This document shows, one piece after another, positions 55,675 to 64,000 of a DNA stretch of 64,000 nucleotides. How positions within the stretch are numbered: the first letter of the stretch is position 1; each line of letters opens with the position of its first letter. The notes beneath the pieces were generated by a model. The model saw nothing but the letters and a program-made list of their open reading frames with translations, ran no database searches and was not told where the DNA came from. Source of the stretch: Pseudomonas sp. VD-NE ins (lineage in GTDB: Bacteria; Pseudomonadota; Gammaproteobacteria; Pseudomonadales; Pseudomonadaceae); NCBI RefSeq assembly GCF_031882575.1, contig NZ_CP134772.1:1-64000 (forward strand), given 5' to 3'. The translations under genes were made by a program, and so were the position numbers.

Positions 55675-56097
55675 ATGCGCATGTTGATGCTGTCAGGAGG
55701 CCTGCTGACGCTGGCCGGTTGTGCCGGATTCGGAATGCCCGATCCTGACCCTTCGCAAGCCTGGATCGATCTCGATGCCCGGCAACAGGACACGGCGCTG
55801 CAAGCGTTGCAGGTTGATACTCAGGCGACCGCCGACAAACGCTATTTTGAAGTGCAGCCCGGCAGCCATGAGTTGAAAGTGCGTTATCAATTTCCAGTGG
55901 AGGCGACCAACATCGGTCCCGACGCTGAACCGCTGTGGCGCGATTGCCAGTTGAGTGTGAAATTCAAGGATTTCAATGCCGGTCAGCGATACCAGTTACA
56001 GGCTGGCAGTATCGGTTTCCGCCCTTGGGCCAAGCTCTATGACGAGCAGCGCAAGGTGGTAGGCCAGGGCACACCGGCAGGCTGTCAGCGCACCTGA
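55675..56097 (+). CDS. small lipoprotein, paralogue A
   Basis: 140 residues, lipobox LTLAGC-AGF. Domain with RYFEVQPGSHELKVRYQFPVE and FNAGQRYQLQAG, shared with the next gene. A PEGA-like beta domain is suspected. Unknown function; conserved next to the aminopeptidase-like gene. Confidence 0.82.
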   Translation: MRMLMLSGGLLTLAGCAGFGMPDPDPSQAWIDLDARQQDTALQALQVDTQATADKRYFEVQPGSHELKVRYQFPVEATNIGPDAEPLWRDCQLSVKFKDFNAGQRYQLQAGSIGFRPWAKLYDEQRKVVGQGTPAGCQRT

Positions 56098-56137
56098 TCG
56101 GCGCTATGCTGAGTATTCGGATCCGTGGATATTCATC

Positions 56138-56557
56138 ATGCGCCAGTTGCTGTTGTTGCTCGTTGCCAGTGTATTGGCCGGTTGCCAGACGCCGTTACCG
56201 CCGGTCGATCCGCACATGGCTTGGGTCGATTTTTCGACGCCGACGCCCGGCGGTAAAGTGCTCATGGCCGAGCGCCTCGACAAACAGCGACTGAATGACG
56301 GGCGCTACTTTCAGGTCACCCCGGGCAGCCATGAATTGCGCGTGCGGTTCGATTTCGAAGTGTTTGGCGGAGGCGGCAGCTTGATGAACGGCCCGGTAGA
56401 GCGGCTGTGTTATTTGTACATCCGCTATGACCATTTCGAGGCCGGGCAGCGTTATGTGCTGGAGGGCCGCTCGCTGGCGTTCACCCCGAGTGCCCGGCTG
56501 TACAACGCCAAGCGTGAAATCGTCGCCGAGGATCGCGAGTACAACTGCATTATCTGA
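56138..56557 (+). CDS. small lipoprotein, paralogue B
   Basis: 139 residues, lipobox SVLAGC-QTP. Shares RYFQVTPGSHELRVRFDFEV and FEAGQRYVLEGRSLAFTPSARLY with the preceding gene, 40 bases upstream: a tandem duplication that has diverged. Cysteines late in both (LCYLYI, YNCII) may pair. Confidence 0.82.
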   Translation: MRQLLLLLVASVLAGCQTPLPPVDPHMAWVDFSTPTPGGKVLMAERLDKQRLNDGRYFQVTPGSHELRVRFDFEVFGGGGSLMNGPVERLCYLYIRYDHFEAGQRYVLEGRSLAFTPSARLYNAKREIVAEDREYNCII

Positions 56558-56563
56558 GGCGAC

Positions 56564-56803
56564 TCAGCTGTCGTTCTTCTGATAGATGATCGCTTTCTGG
56601 CCGTTGTCGCAGGTGCCGACGACCATCGCCACGTCGTGTTTTGCGGCCTCCTCTCTGCTGACGATTTCCAGCGTGTAAGATGGCACGGCGTTGGCCTGAA
56701 TCTTCACTTCGATTTCGTTTTTCAGTTCTTCGCAGTCTTTGGGCGCCGCAATGACAGAAGTGGCCAGTGCACTGCAGAGAATCGCCAAGCCAATACGTTT
56801 CAT
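56564..56803 (-). CDS. DUF1161 periplasmic protein, copy 1
   Basis: 79 residues: signal MKRIGLAILCSALATSVIAA, then the DUF1161 pattern CEELKNEIEVKIQANAVPSYTLEIV...VVGTCDNGQKAIIYQK with two conserved cysteines. Function unknown. A second copy lies at 58956-59180. Confidence 0.85.
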   Translation of the reverse strand: MKRIGLAILCSALATSVIAAPKDCEELKNEIEVKIQANAVPSYTLEIVSREEAAKHDVAMVVGTCDNGQKAIIYQKNDS

Positions 56804-56928
56804 GAGTGAAGCTCCCTGAGGCAGCGCGCACGGGCGTGCGCTGAAGCTGCTGTCACGTATTCGACCATATTTTTACAGCGAGGGTTCTGACTTCGCTCAC
56901 AACTTCAGGTTTGATCTTCAAACAGCTT

Positions 56929-57001
56929 TCGCGAGCAGGCTCGCTCCCACAGGGATTTGTGTGGCACACAGTTCCAAGGTGGGAGCGAGCCTGCTCGCGA
57001 A
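56929..57001. repeat. REP palindrome pair
   Basis: TTCGCGAGCAGGCTCGCTCC... and GGTGGGAGCGAGCCTGCTCG..., about 30 bases apart, in the gap between osmC and the DUF1161 gene. Confidence 0.9.
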
Positions 57002-57025
57002 GGCGTCAGATCAGACAACACCGAA

Positions 57026-57457
57026 TCAACTGACCAGCGAAGCCTCAAGCGTAATCTTCGCATTCAGCACTTTCGACACCGGGCACCCTTCCTTGGCCTT
57101 GTTGCTCAGCTCTTCGAACTGCGCCTGAGTCGCCCCCGGGATTTTCGCCTTGAGAATCAGCTTCACAGCGGTGATTGCGAATCCGCCATCCACCTGATCG
57201 AGGGTCACTTCCGCCTGAGTGTCGATGCTGTCGGCCTTCAGGCCCGCATCGCCCAGAATCATCGAAAACGCCATGGAGAAGCAGCCGGCATGCGCCGCGC
57301 CGATCAGTTCCTCTGGGTTGGTACCTTTGCCGCCCTCAAAGCGCGCCTTGAAACCGTAGGGTGCTTCTCTGAGGACCCCGGTTTCGGTGGAGATCGAGCC
57401 AATGCCGGTTTTCAGATCGCCTGCCCAATGTGCGGATGCTTTCTTCACGATAGCCAT
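57026..57457 (-). CDS. osmC: OsmC, organic hydroperoxide reductase
   Basis: 143 residues, same length as E. coli OsmC. Catalytic cysteines C59 (AAHAGCFSM) and C125 (KEGCPVSKV). Cytoplasmic thiol peroxidase induced by osmotic and stationary-phase stress in relatives. Monocistronic. Confidence 0.94.
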   Translation of the reverse strand: MAIVKKASAHWAGDLKTGIGSISTETGVLREAPYGFKARFEGGKGTNPEELIGAAHAGCFSMAFSMILGDAGLKADSIDTQAEVTLDQVDGGFAITAVKLILKAKIPGATQAQFEELSNKAKEGCPVSKVLNAKITLEASLVS

Positions 57458-57699
57458 GTCTGCCTCCTCAAGATCTGACGCGGAAACGCCGCGCCGTCGT
57501 GGTTTTTACTTGCAAGGCTTCTGAGGATAGACGCCGGAACAAAGTTCAGCCCGGCTGAATCGTTGACTTTTTTAGTAGGAAATTTCATCACCGCTATTGA
57601 AACTCGGGTATATGCCCTCATTGCACAAAACACGCTTATGGATTTGGCAGGTTTTCGTTCGCAAGAAAAGCCTGCCTCCTCACTCGGAGACGCAGGTTT

Positions 57700-58701
57700 A
57701 TGAAACAACTGTCCGACGTAAAATTTTCCACCCTCGATCTGGTACCGGTGCGAGAGAACGGCAGCCCGGCGCAATCACTGCGCAACTCGCTGGATCTGGC
57801 GCAGCATGTAGAGAAATTCGGCTACACGCGGTTCTGGGTGGCTGAACACCACAACATGGACGGCATTGCCAGTTCCGCCACCTCGGTGTTGCTGGGTTAT
57901 CTGGCGGGCGGGACGTCGACCATCCGCGTCGGCTCCGGCGGCGTGATGCTGCCCAACCATGCGCCGCTGGTGATTGCCGAGCAGTTCGGCACCCTGGAAA
58001 GCCTGTATCCGGGTCGGATCGATCTCGGTCTGGGCCGTGCGCCTGGTTCCGATCAGATGACCGCGCGGGCGCTGCGCCGTGAACGCTCCGGCAGCGCTGA
58101 TGATTTCCCCGAGGACGTCGCCGAACTGGTGCGCTATCTCGGCCCGCGCACGCCGGATCAGCGCGTGATCGCCATGCCGGGCACCGGCACCAACGTGCCT
58201 ATCTGGCTGCTGGGTTCCAGCCTGTTCAGTGCGCAACTGGCCGGTGAGCGCGGTTTGCCTTACGCCTTCGCCTCGCATTTCGCCCCGCGCTTCATGCACG
58301 AGGCGATTCGCGTCTACCGCAATCACTTCAAGCCGTCGGCGGTGCTCGACAAGCCGTATGTGATGCTCGGCGTGCCACTGGTGGCCGCCGATACCGATGA
58401 ACAAGCCGATTACCTGGCGACTTCGGTGTACCAGCGCATTCTCGCGTTGATGCGTGGGCAGAGCCTGGTGCAGCGTCCGCCGGTGAAAACCATGGATGGC
58501 CTGTGGTTGCCCCATGAGCGTGAAGCGGTGGGGGATTTTCTTGGGCTGGCGATGGTTGGCAGCCCGCAGAAGATTCGCGCGAAGCTTGAGGTGTTGGTTG
58601 AGCAGACGCAGGCGGATGAGCTGATTTTCACCAGCGATTTGTATGAACACGCTGATCGTGTGCACTCCTACGAACTGCTCGCGCAGGTCATGAAGGGCTG
58701 A
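57700..58701 (+). CDS. LLM-class flavin-dependent oxidoreductase (luciferase-like)
   Basis: 333 residues, bacterial luciferase-like TIM barrel: [61 protein letters not shown]. Belongs to the MsnO8/YhbW-type single-component group. Substrate unknown; needs reduced FMN from a partner reductase. Confidence 0.87.
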   Translation: MKQLSDVKFSTLDLVPVRENGSPAQSLRNSLDLAQHVEKFGYTRFWVAEHHNMDGIASSATSVLLGYLAGGTSTIRVGSGGVMLPNHAPLVIAEQFGTLESLYPGRIDLGLGRAPGSDQMTARALRRERSGSADDFPEDVAELVRYLGPRTPDQRVIAMPGTGTNVPIWLLGSSLFSAQLAGERGLPYAFASHFAPRFMHEAIRVYRNHFKPSAVLDKPYVMLGVPLVAADTDEQADYLATSVYQRILALMRGQSLVQRPPVKTMDGLWLPHEREAVGDFLGLAMVGSPQKIRAKLEVLVEQTQADELIFTSDLYEHADRVHSYELLAQVMKG

Positions 58702-58712
58702 AAAGCCGAAAG

Positions 58713-58875
58713 GCACCCTCACCCTAGCCCTCTCCCGGAGGGAGAGGGGACTGATTGAGGTGTTCTTGCGCCCAACATCGACCTGAAAACTCCAGTCGTA
58801 CTCAGGTTCTGAACAACCCCCGATCTGCTCCCTTTCCCCCTCGCCCCCCTGGGGGAGAGGGCTGGGGTGAGGGGG
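58713..58875. repeat. REP-like composite of the CCCTCACCC...GGTGAGGGG class
   Basis: CACCCTCACCCTAGCCCTCTCCC...GGGAGAGGGG and, about 90 bases on, CCCCTGGGGGAGAGGGCTGGGGTGAGGGGG. The central spacer shares the string CATCGACCTGAAA with the array at 30767-31096. Confidence 0.85.
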
Positions 58876-58912
58876 ATCAATCTCAAACACATCACAAATC
58901 TTTCAGACACAA

Positions 58913-58940
58913 AAAAGCCGACGCCTTCACGTCGGCTTTT
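58913..58940 (-). terminator. terminator of DUF1161 copy 2
   Basis: GCCGACG-CCTTCA-CGTCGGC with A and T runs on both sides; on the minus strand six T follow. Lies 16 bases after the stop at 58956. Confidence 0.85.
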
Positions 58941-58955
58941 GTATTTCAGGCGCAA

Positions 58956-59180
58956 TCAACCGCGCTTGTAGACGATTTCCTTGGTGCCACCTTCGCAGGT
59001 GCCAACCACTTTACCGTCAGCCGCTGAGCCCTTATCGACTACTTCCAGCGAATAATTGGACGCACCTTTGGCATCAATTTTCGCCGCAATCTCGCTTTTC
59101 AGCTCTTCACAAGGCTTGCCGGCAGCAAACGCACCACCCGCAAGGCTCAACAAACCTACTGCCAACATGAACTTCTTCAT
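58956..59180 (-). CDS. DUF1161 periplasmic protein, copy 2
   Basis: 74 residues from the ATG at 59180: signal MKKFMLAVGLLSLAGGAFAA, then CEELKSEIAAKIDAKGASNYSLEVV...VVGTCEGGTKEIVYKRG. About half identical to copy 1 by eye. Function unknown. Confidence 0.86.
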   Translation of the reverse strand: MKKFMLAVGLLSLAGGAFAAGKPCEELKSEIAAKIDAKGASNYSLEVVDKGSAADGKVVGTCEGGTKEIVYKRG

Positions 59181-59308
59181 CGGTCGCACTCCCTGGTCGG
59201 ATTAAAAGAGGCGGGCATCGAGTCGTTCACTCGATGCAGCCACCCTGTAGCGCTTTGCCATTCCTATGGCACTCGGCCAGCGCGCAAGTTCAGAAGACTA
59301 GACCAAAC

Positions 59309-59524
59309 TCAGCTGCTGGCAATGCGGAAGCCGACTTTCAGCGTCACCTGAAAGTGCGCCGCCTTGCCGTCCTTGATGTGGCCACGGGTATCGACCACTT
59401 CAAACCACTCAAGATGCTTGATGCTCTTGTTGGCTTCGGCCAGCGCGTTGTTGATGGCGTCTTCGATGCTGCTGGCGGACGAACCGACCAGCTCGACTTT
59501 CTTGTACGTGTGATGGTCACTCAT
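59309..59524 (-). CDS. dodecin flavoprotein
   Basis: 71 residues, start at 59524 with AAGGAGATCGCC. Dodecin pattern [44 protein letters not shown]; the Trp is the flavin-stacking residue. Forms a dodecamer that stores riboflavin/FMN/CoA. Divergent from the DUF883 gene. Confidence 0.93.
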   Translation of the reverse strand: MSDHHTYKKVELVGSSASSIEDAINNALAEANKSIKHLEWFEVVDTRGHIKDGKAAHFQVTLKVGFRIASS

Positions 59525-59681
59525 GGCGATCTCCTTGGCGTGTGGAATTGAGACTAGCAGTGAATCTGCACTGTTGATTTCGGTGGCGGCGCGCAAGCGA
59601 AGTTCAGATTTTCTGCACTTTCTCAAACCGCTGAAGTCCCAACCAACACACGCCACTCATCACCAATGCAGGAGAGCCACC

Positions 59682-60008
59682 ATGGCCAACACCTCTTTAC
59701 GTAAAGCCTCGTTGCAAAGCATGGAAGCCGAGATCGAGAGTCTGCTCAAATCGTTGGAAAGCTTGAAGGACGACGCTTCGGACGAGTCGCGCAAGACCCT
59801 CAAGGTGCTGAAAAGCAATGCCGAAAGCGCGCTGAAACACTCGCGTCACCTGCTCAGCGACGCTTATGAAGAAGTCAAGGTTAAAACCCGCGAAACGGGG
59901 ATCGCCACCCGCGACTACGCGCAGGAACATCCGTGGACGACTGCCGGTGTCGCAGTCGGTGCGATCGGTCTGCTGGCCGCTTACTTGCTGTTCAAGCGCG
60001 GCGAGTGA
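59682..60008 (+). CDS. DUF883 (ElaB/YqjD) membrane-anchored protein
   Basis: 108 residues: coiled-coil N-terminal part (about 10-85) and a C-terminal GxxxG-like anchor [28 protein letters not shown]. coli relatives associate with ribosomes in stationary phase. Its end overlaps the convergent trpI by 28 bases. Ribosome site AGGAGAGCC. Confidence 0.88.
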   Translation: MANTSLRKASLQSMEAEIESLLKSLESLKDDASDESRKTLKVLKSNAESALKHSRHLLSDAYEEVKVKTRETGIATRDYAQEHPWTTAGVAVGAIGLLAAYLLFKRGE

Positions 60009-60898
60009 TCGCTCTGGCGCAGCTCGTTCTTGAGCCATTGCGCCAGTTGCCGGGCGCGTCCGTCTGCGGCGCGCTTGGGTAGCCACAACGCCAGTTGCGC
60101 CGGGGTTTCACAGAAGCCCCATGGCGCAACCAGGCGACCGGCCTTCAGGTCTTCCGTCACCAGCGGCTCCGGCGCGATGGCCACTCCCAGACCGGCCACT
60201 GCTGCCTCCAGCAAATAATACAAATGCTCGAAACCTTGTCCCAACTTCAACGCCTTGGCGTCGAGTGCGTTCTGCTGCGCCCAACTCGGCCAGGCTTGCG
60301 GACGCGAAGTGGTGTGCAGTAGCGGTTCATTGAGCAGCGCCGAGGCTGGTGCGGTTTCCAGGCGCTGATAACCGCTAAACAGCGGACTCATGACCGGACC
60401 GATGCGTTCTGCGGCCAATTCGTAAACCTGCATGTCGGCCGGCCATGGCGGCTCAGCAAACAGCAATAATGCATCCAGTCCCGGCCGCCGAGGATCAAGA
60501 TCGCCTTCACCCGCCGACAAATGCAGACGCAGATCCGGCAGATCGGCATTCAACCGCCCCAAGCGCGGAATGAACCAGCGTGCCAGCAGACTTCCGGAGC
60601 AACCCAGCACAAACGGCGCATCGGCGGTGCTCTGTGTGAGTTCAGCACAAACACTGCGCAACCGATCAAACGCCTCACCGCTGGCATCGCGTAAACGCAT
60701 GCCGGCATCTGTGAGTTTCAAGCCGCGCCCGTCCTTGGCGAACAGACTGACGCCGAGGTGTTCTTCAAGCACCTTGAGCTGACGACTGACCGCGCCGTGG
60801 GTTACGTGCAGCTGCTCGGCGGCCTGACTCACACTGTTCAGCCGGGCGGTGGCTTCGAACGCACGCAGGGCGTTCAGCGGGGGAAGGTCATGGCTCAT
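59981..60898 (-). CDS. trpI: TrpI, LysR-family activator of trpBA
   Basis: 305 residues. N-terminal winged HTH ([41 protein letters not shown]) and LysR effector domain. In Pseudomonas TrpI activates trpBA on binding indoleglycerol phosphate. Divergent from trpB, with a recognisable TrpI site in between. Confidence 0.94.
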   Translation of the reverse strand: MSHDLPPLNALRAFEATARLNSVSQAAEQLHVTHGAVSRQLKVLEEHLGVSLFAKDGRGLKLTDAGMRLRDASGEAFDRLRSVCAELTQSTADAPFVLGCSGSLLARWFIPRLGRLNADLPDLRLHLSAGEGDLDPRRPGLDALLLFAEPPWPADMQVYELAAERIGPVMSPLFSGYQRLETAPASALLNEPLLHTTSRPQAWPSWAQQNALDAKALKLGQGFEHLYYLLEAAVAGLGVAIAPEPLVTEDLKAGRLVAPWGFCETPAQLALWLPKRAADGRARQLAQWLKNELRQSDHSPRLNSK

Positions 60899-60904
60899 GG
60901 TATC

Positions 60905-60921
60905 TGTGAGTTTTCCTGACA
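60905..60921. promoter_or_regulatory. TrpI binding site I
   Basis: TGTGAG-TTTTC-CTGACA, the TGTGAG-N5-CTGACA element described for the P. aeruginosa trpI-trpB region. It begins 7 bases from the trpI start, so it should also mediate autorepression. Confidence 0.82.
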
Positions 60922-60967
60922 GGTTGTGGCGATCTTATCGGTTTTCAGCCTGGAAGGTCAGGGGTAG

Positions 60968-62244
<1,277 letters not shown>

Positions 62245-62245
<1 letters not shown>

Positions 62246-63057
62246 TGAGCCGCCTGCAAACGCGTTTTGCCGACCTCAAGGAACAGAACCGCGCCGCGCT
62301 GGTGACCTTCGTCACCGCCGGTGATCCGGACTACGACACCTCGCTGGCGATCCTCAAAGGTTTGCCGGGCGCGGGCGCCGATGTGATCGAGCTGGGCATG
62401 CCGTTCACCGACCCGATGGCCGACGGCCCGGCGATTCAACTGGCGAACATCCGTGCCTTGGGCGCCAAGCAGAATCTGGCGAAAACCCTGCAAATGGTTC
62501 GCGAGTTCCGTGAAGGCAACAGCGACACACCGCTGGTGCTGATGGGTTACTTCAACCCGATTCACATGTATGGCGTCGAGCGCTTCATCGCCGATGCGAA
62601 AGACGCCGGTGTCGATGGCCTGATCGTGGTCGACATGCCGCCCGAGCACAACGCCGAGCTGTGCGACCCGGCGCAGGCTGCCGGTCTGGACTTCATCCGT
62701 CTGACCACGCCGACTACTGACGATGCGCGTCTGCCGAAAGTGCTCAATGGCAGCTCAGGTTTTGTTTACTACGTGTCGGTAGCCGGTGTGACCGGTGCTG
62801 GCGCAGCAACCCTGGAGCATGTCGAAGAGGCGGTGACCCGTCTGCGCCGTCATACCGATCTGCCGATCAGCATCGGTTTTGGCATCCGCACTCCAGAGCA
62901 AGCAGCGGCCATCGCGCGTCTGGCCGACGGTGTAGTGGTGGGCTCGGCATTGATCGATCACATCGCCAATGCAACGACGCCAGCCCAAGCCATCGACGGT
63001 GTACTGAGCCTTTGCTCGGCACTCTCCGAAGGCGTGCGTAAGGCCCGCGTCAGCTGA
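62245..63057 (+). CDS. trpA: tryptophan synthase alpha chain
   Basis: 270 residues, TIM barrel. Catalytic E49 ([11 protein letters not shown]) and D60 (DGPAIQ). Cleaves indoleglycerol phosphate to indole. Ends before a strong terminator. Confidence 0.97.
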
Positions 63058-63120
63058 AGGTAAAGTTCCTGATACAGAGGAATTAGCGCCTCGCGGCACA
63101 GACTAAATGAGCAAGACCGA

Positions 63121-63152
63121 GGGCTTCAGAACATCGTTCTGAAGCCCTTTTT
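63121..63152 (+). terminator. intrinsic terminator of trpBA
   Basis: GGGCTTCAGAAC-ATC-GTTCTGAAGCCC followed by five T, 64 bases after trpA. Confidence 0.92.
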
Positions 63153-63179
63153 GCTGTTTGTGCCGTGAGGAAATACTCG

Positions 63180-63635
63180 ATGAAAATGCCGAAACGTCTG
63201 ATGGCCGGATTGGGCGTGCTGATGATCAGTGCGACGCCGCTGCTGGCCAGCGCTGATCCGCGCGACGATCACGACCACGGCGGCCCGCAACAAGGCCATT
63301 ACGATAACCGCGGCGACAATCACGGTGACGACCACCGTGGCCCACAGAGTGATCACCGTGGCGGTCCGCCGCCGCACGACTTCGGCCCGGTGCGCCAGAC
63401 CATTCGTGACAATCATGGCTACTTTGTACGCGGTGCGCCGCCACCTCCGGGCATTCATCTGGAGCGTGGGCGACCGTTGCCGCACGGCTATTATGGCGAG
63501 CGTCTGGATAATCGCGCGTTGGGTCGTTTGCCGGTGTACCCGGGTTATGAATGGCGCCGCGCTGGCGGCGACATCGTGCTGATCGCGGTGGGCACCGGGA
63601 TCGTTTACGAAATTCTCGATGGCGTTTTGTATTGA
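63180..63635 (+). CDS. RcnB-like periplasmic protein
   Basis: 151 residues from the ATG at 63180 (GTGAGGAAA upstream); a GTG at 63165 is an alternative. Signal ending LLASA-DP (about 26). Mature N-terminus is rich in His, Asp and Gly (DDHDHGGPQQGHYDNRGDNHGDDHRG), then a compact C-terminal domain (LPHGYYGERLDNRALGRLPVYPGYEWRRAGGDIVLIAVGTGIVYEILDGVLY) typical of RcnB/YohN-type proteins. Metal binding by the His/Asp stretch is likely but unproven. Confidence 0.82.
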   Translation: MKMPKRLMAGLGVLMISATPLLASADPRDDHDHGGPQQGHYDNRGDNHGDDHRGPQSDHRGGPPPHDFGPVRQTIRDNHGYFVRGAPPPPGIHLERGRPLPHGYYGERLDNRALGRLPVYPGYEWRRAGGDIVLIAVGTGIVYEILDGVLY

Positions 63636-63647
63636 TCGGCAGGCAAT

Positions 63648-63682
63648 AAAAAAGACCGCAGCCAATGGCTGCGGTCTTTTTT
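63648..63682. terminator. bidirectional terminator
   Basis: AAAAAAGACCGCAGCC-AAT-GGCTGCGGTCTTTTTTT between the RcnB-like gene and the convergent gene at the right edge. Confidence 0.92.
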
Positions 63683-64000
63683 TCAGGGCAGCTCCAGTCC
63701 GCCGGAGGCCTTGTGCAGTTTGCGCAGATGCGCGCCGATCTGCTTCACATTCTCCTCACTGGCCGCAATTTCGGCGGCCCGCTTCGGCTCCAGCAATTTG
63801 CGCACTTCTGCGTCCAGGTCACCGGACAGTGCCAGCAGCTTTTTCTGCCGCTGACTGCTCTCGGCTTCGAGTCGACTGAACTCGGTTGGCTGCGGCAATC
63901 CGTAACCCTTGGAATCGAGCAATTCCGCCGGACGGCTAAGGAACCCGCTGTTGGCGAGGATTTCCTGCAAGGTCGCGTTGGCCTTGTCCATACCGCCGTT
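63683..64000 (-). CDS. C-terminal part of an unidentified helical protein (truncated at window edge)
   Basis: About 105 residues readable; the frame continues past position 64000 (N-G-G before an internal Met at 63991), so the true start may be outside. Soluble, helical, charged (LEAESSQRQKKLLALSGDLDAEVRKLLEPKRAAEIAASEENVKQIGAHLRKLHKASGGLELP). I do not recognise the family. Confidence 0.6.
   Translation of the reverse strand, partial: NGGMDKANATLQEILANSGFLSRPAELLDSKGYGLPQPTEFSRLEAESSQRQKKLLALSGDLDAEVRKLLEPKRAAEIAASEENVKQIGAHLRKLHKASGGLELP

Overview
The window is chromosomal DNA from a Pseudomonas of the fluorescens group. Gene content, the order algB-kinB-ampDh2-dgcH-dsbA-cc4-polA-thrB-znu-met, the aa3 oxidase cluster, the trpI/trpBA arrangement and the fluorescens-type REP palindromes (TGTGGGAGCGAGC...) all point there. 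Nearly all of it is ordered core genome. The exceptions are one insertion sequence, several REP-type repeat clusters and a small island of unfamiliar genes near 44.5-45.8 kb.

Layout. 1-4.2 kb: the end of an SpmAB-like membrane protein, the glutamate/aspartate carrier gltP behind a leader terminator, an Ivy-family lysozyme inhibitor homologue, and two small membrane proteins. 4.2-15.2 kb: the alginate regulators algB-kinB, a CSS-motif EAL phosphodiesterase, the amidase ampDh2, an operon dsbA-endo/exonuclease-dgcH, and cytochromes c4 and c5. 15.2-20.5 kb: engB, the sRNA ersA with a sigma-22-like promoter, polA, a DUF2782 gene and thrB. 20.5-31 kb: zinc uptake (znuA / zur-znuC-znuB), a lipoprotein, catalase katE, and methionine import metNIQ, followed by an intact IS3-family element that split metQ from its terminator, then a 152-bp tandem repeat.

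31-39.7 kb: the complete aa3 cytochrome c oxidase cluster (coxB, coxA, ctaG, coIII, DUF2909, surf1, a diverged SCO-like protein, ctaA, cyoE, sco). 40-44.5 kb: an unknown acidic protein, a SulP transporter with a beta-carbonic anhydrase, and a radical-SAM protein behind a clean LexA box. 44.6-45.7 kb: two convergent small genes without recognised homologues; they share a C-terminal EF-hand/dockerin-like calcium-binding loop, and a second, nearly identical LexA-type dyad lies beside them. 45.9-49.8 kb: three-subunit membrane gluconate dehydrogenase. 50-64 kb: a TpbA-like phosphatase, yheV-prlC, gamma-carbonic anhydrase, HAD phosphatase, a zinc protease and two paralogous lipoproteins, two DUF1161 proteins, osmC, an LLM flavoenzyme, dodecin, a DUF883 protein, trpI divergent from trpBA with a recognisable TrpI site, an RcnB-like protein and a truncated gene at the edge.

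Functional themes are cell-envelope stress and c-di-GMP control (algB/kinB, ersA, EAL, GGDEF, ampDh2, ivy), thiol and heme biogenesis for respiration, metal and amino-acid uptake, and periplasmic sugar-acid oxidation feeding the electron chain. The most interesting unexplained items are the small calcium-loop protein pair with LexA-type sites (44.4-45.8 kb), two regulatory-looking leader terminators (upstream of gltP and of algB), the SCO-like paralogue in the oxidase cluster, and the composite REP arrays. All homology statements are from memory and reading; no database search was run.
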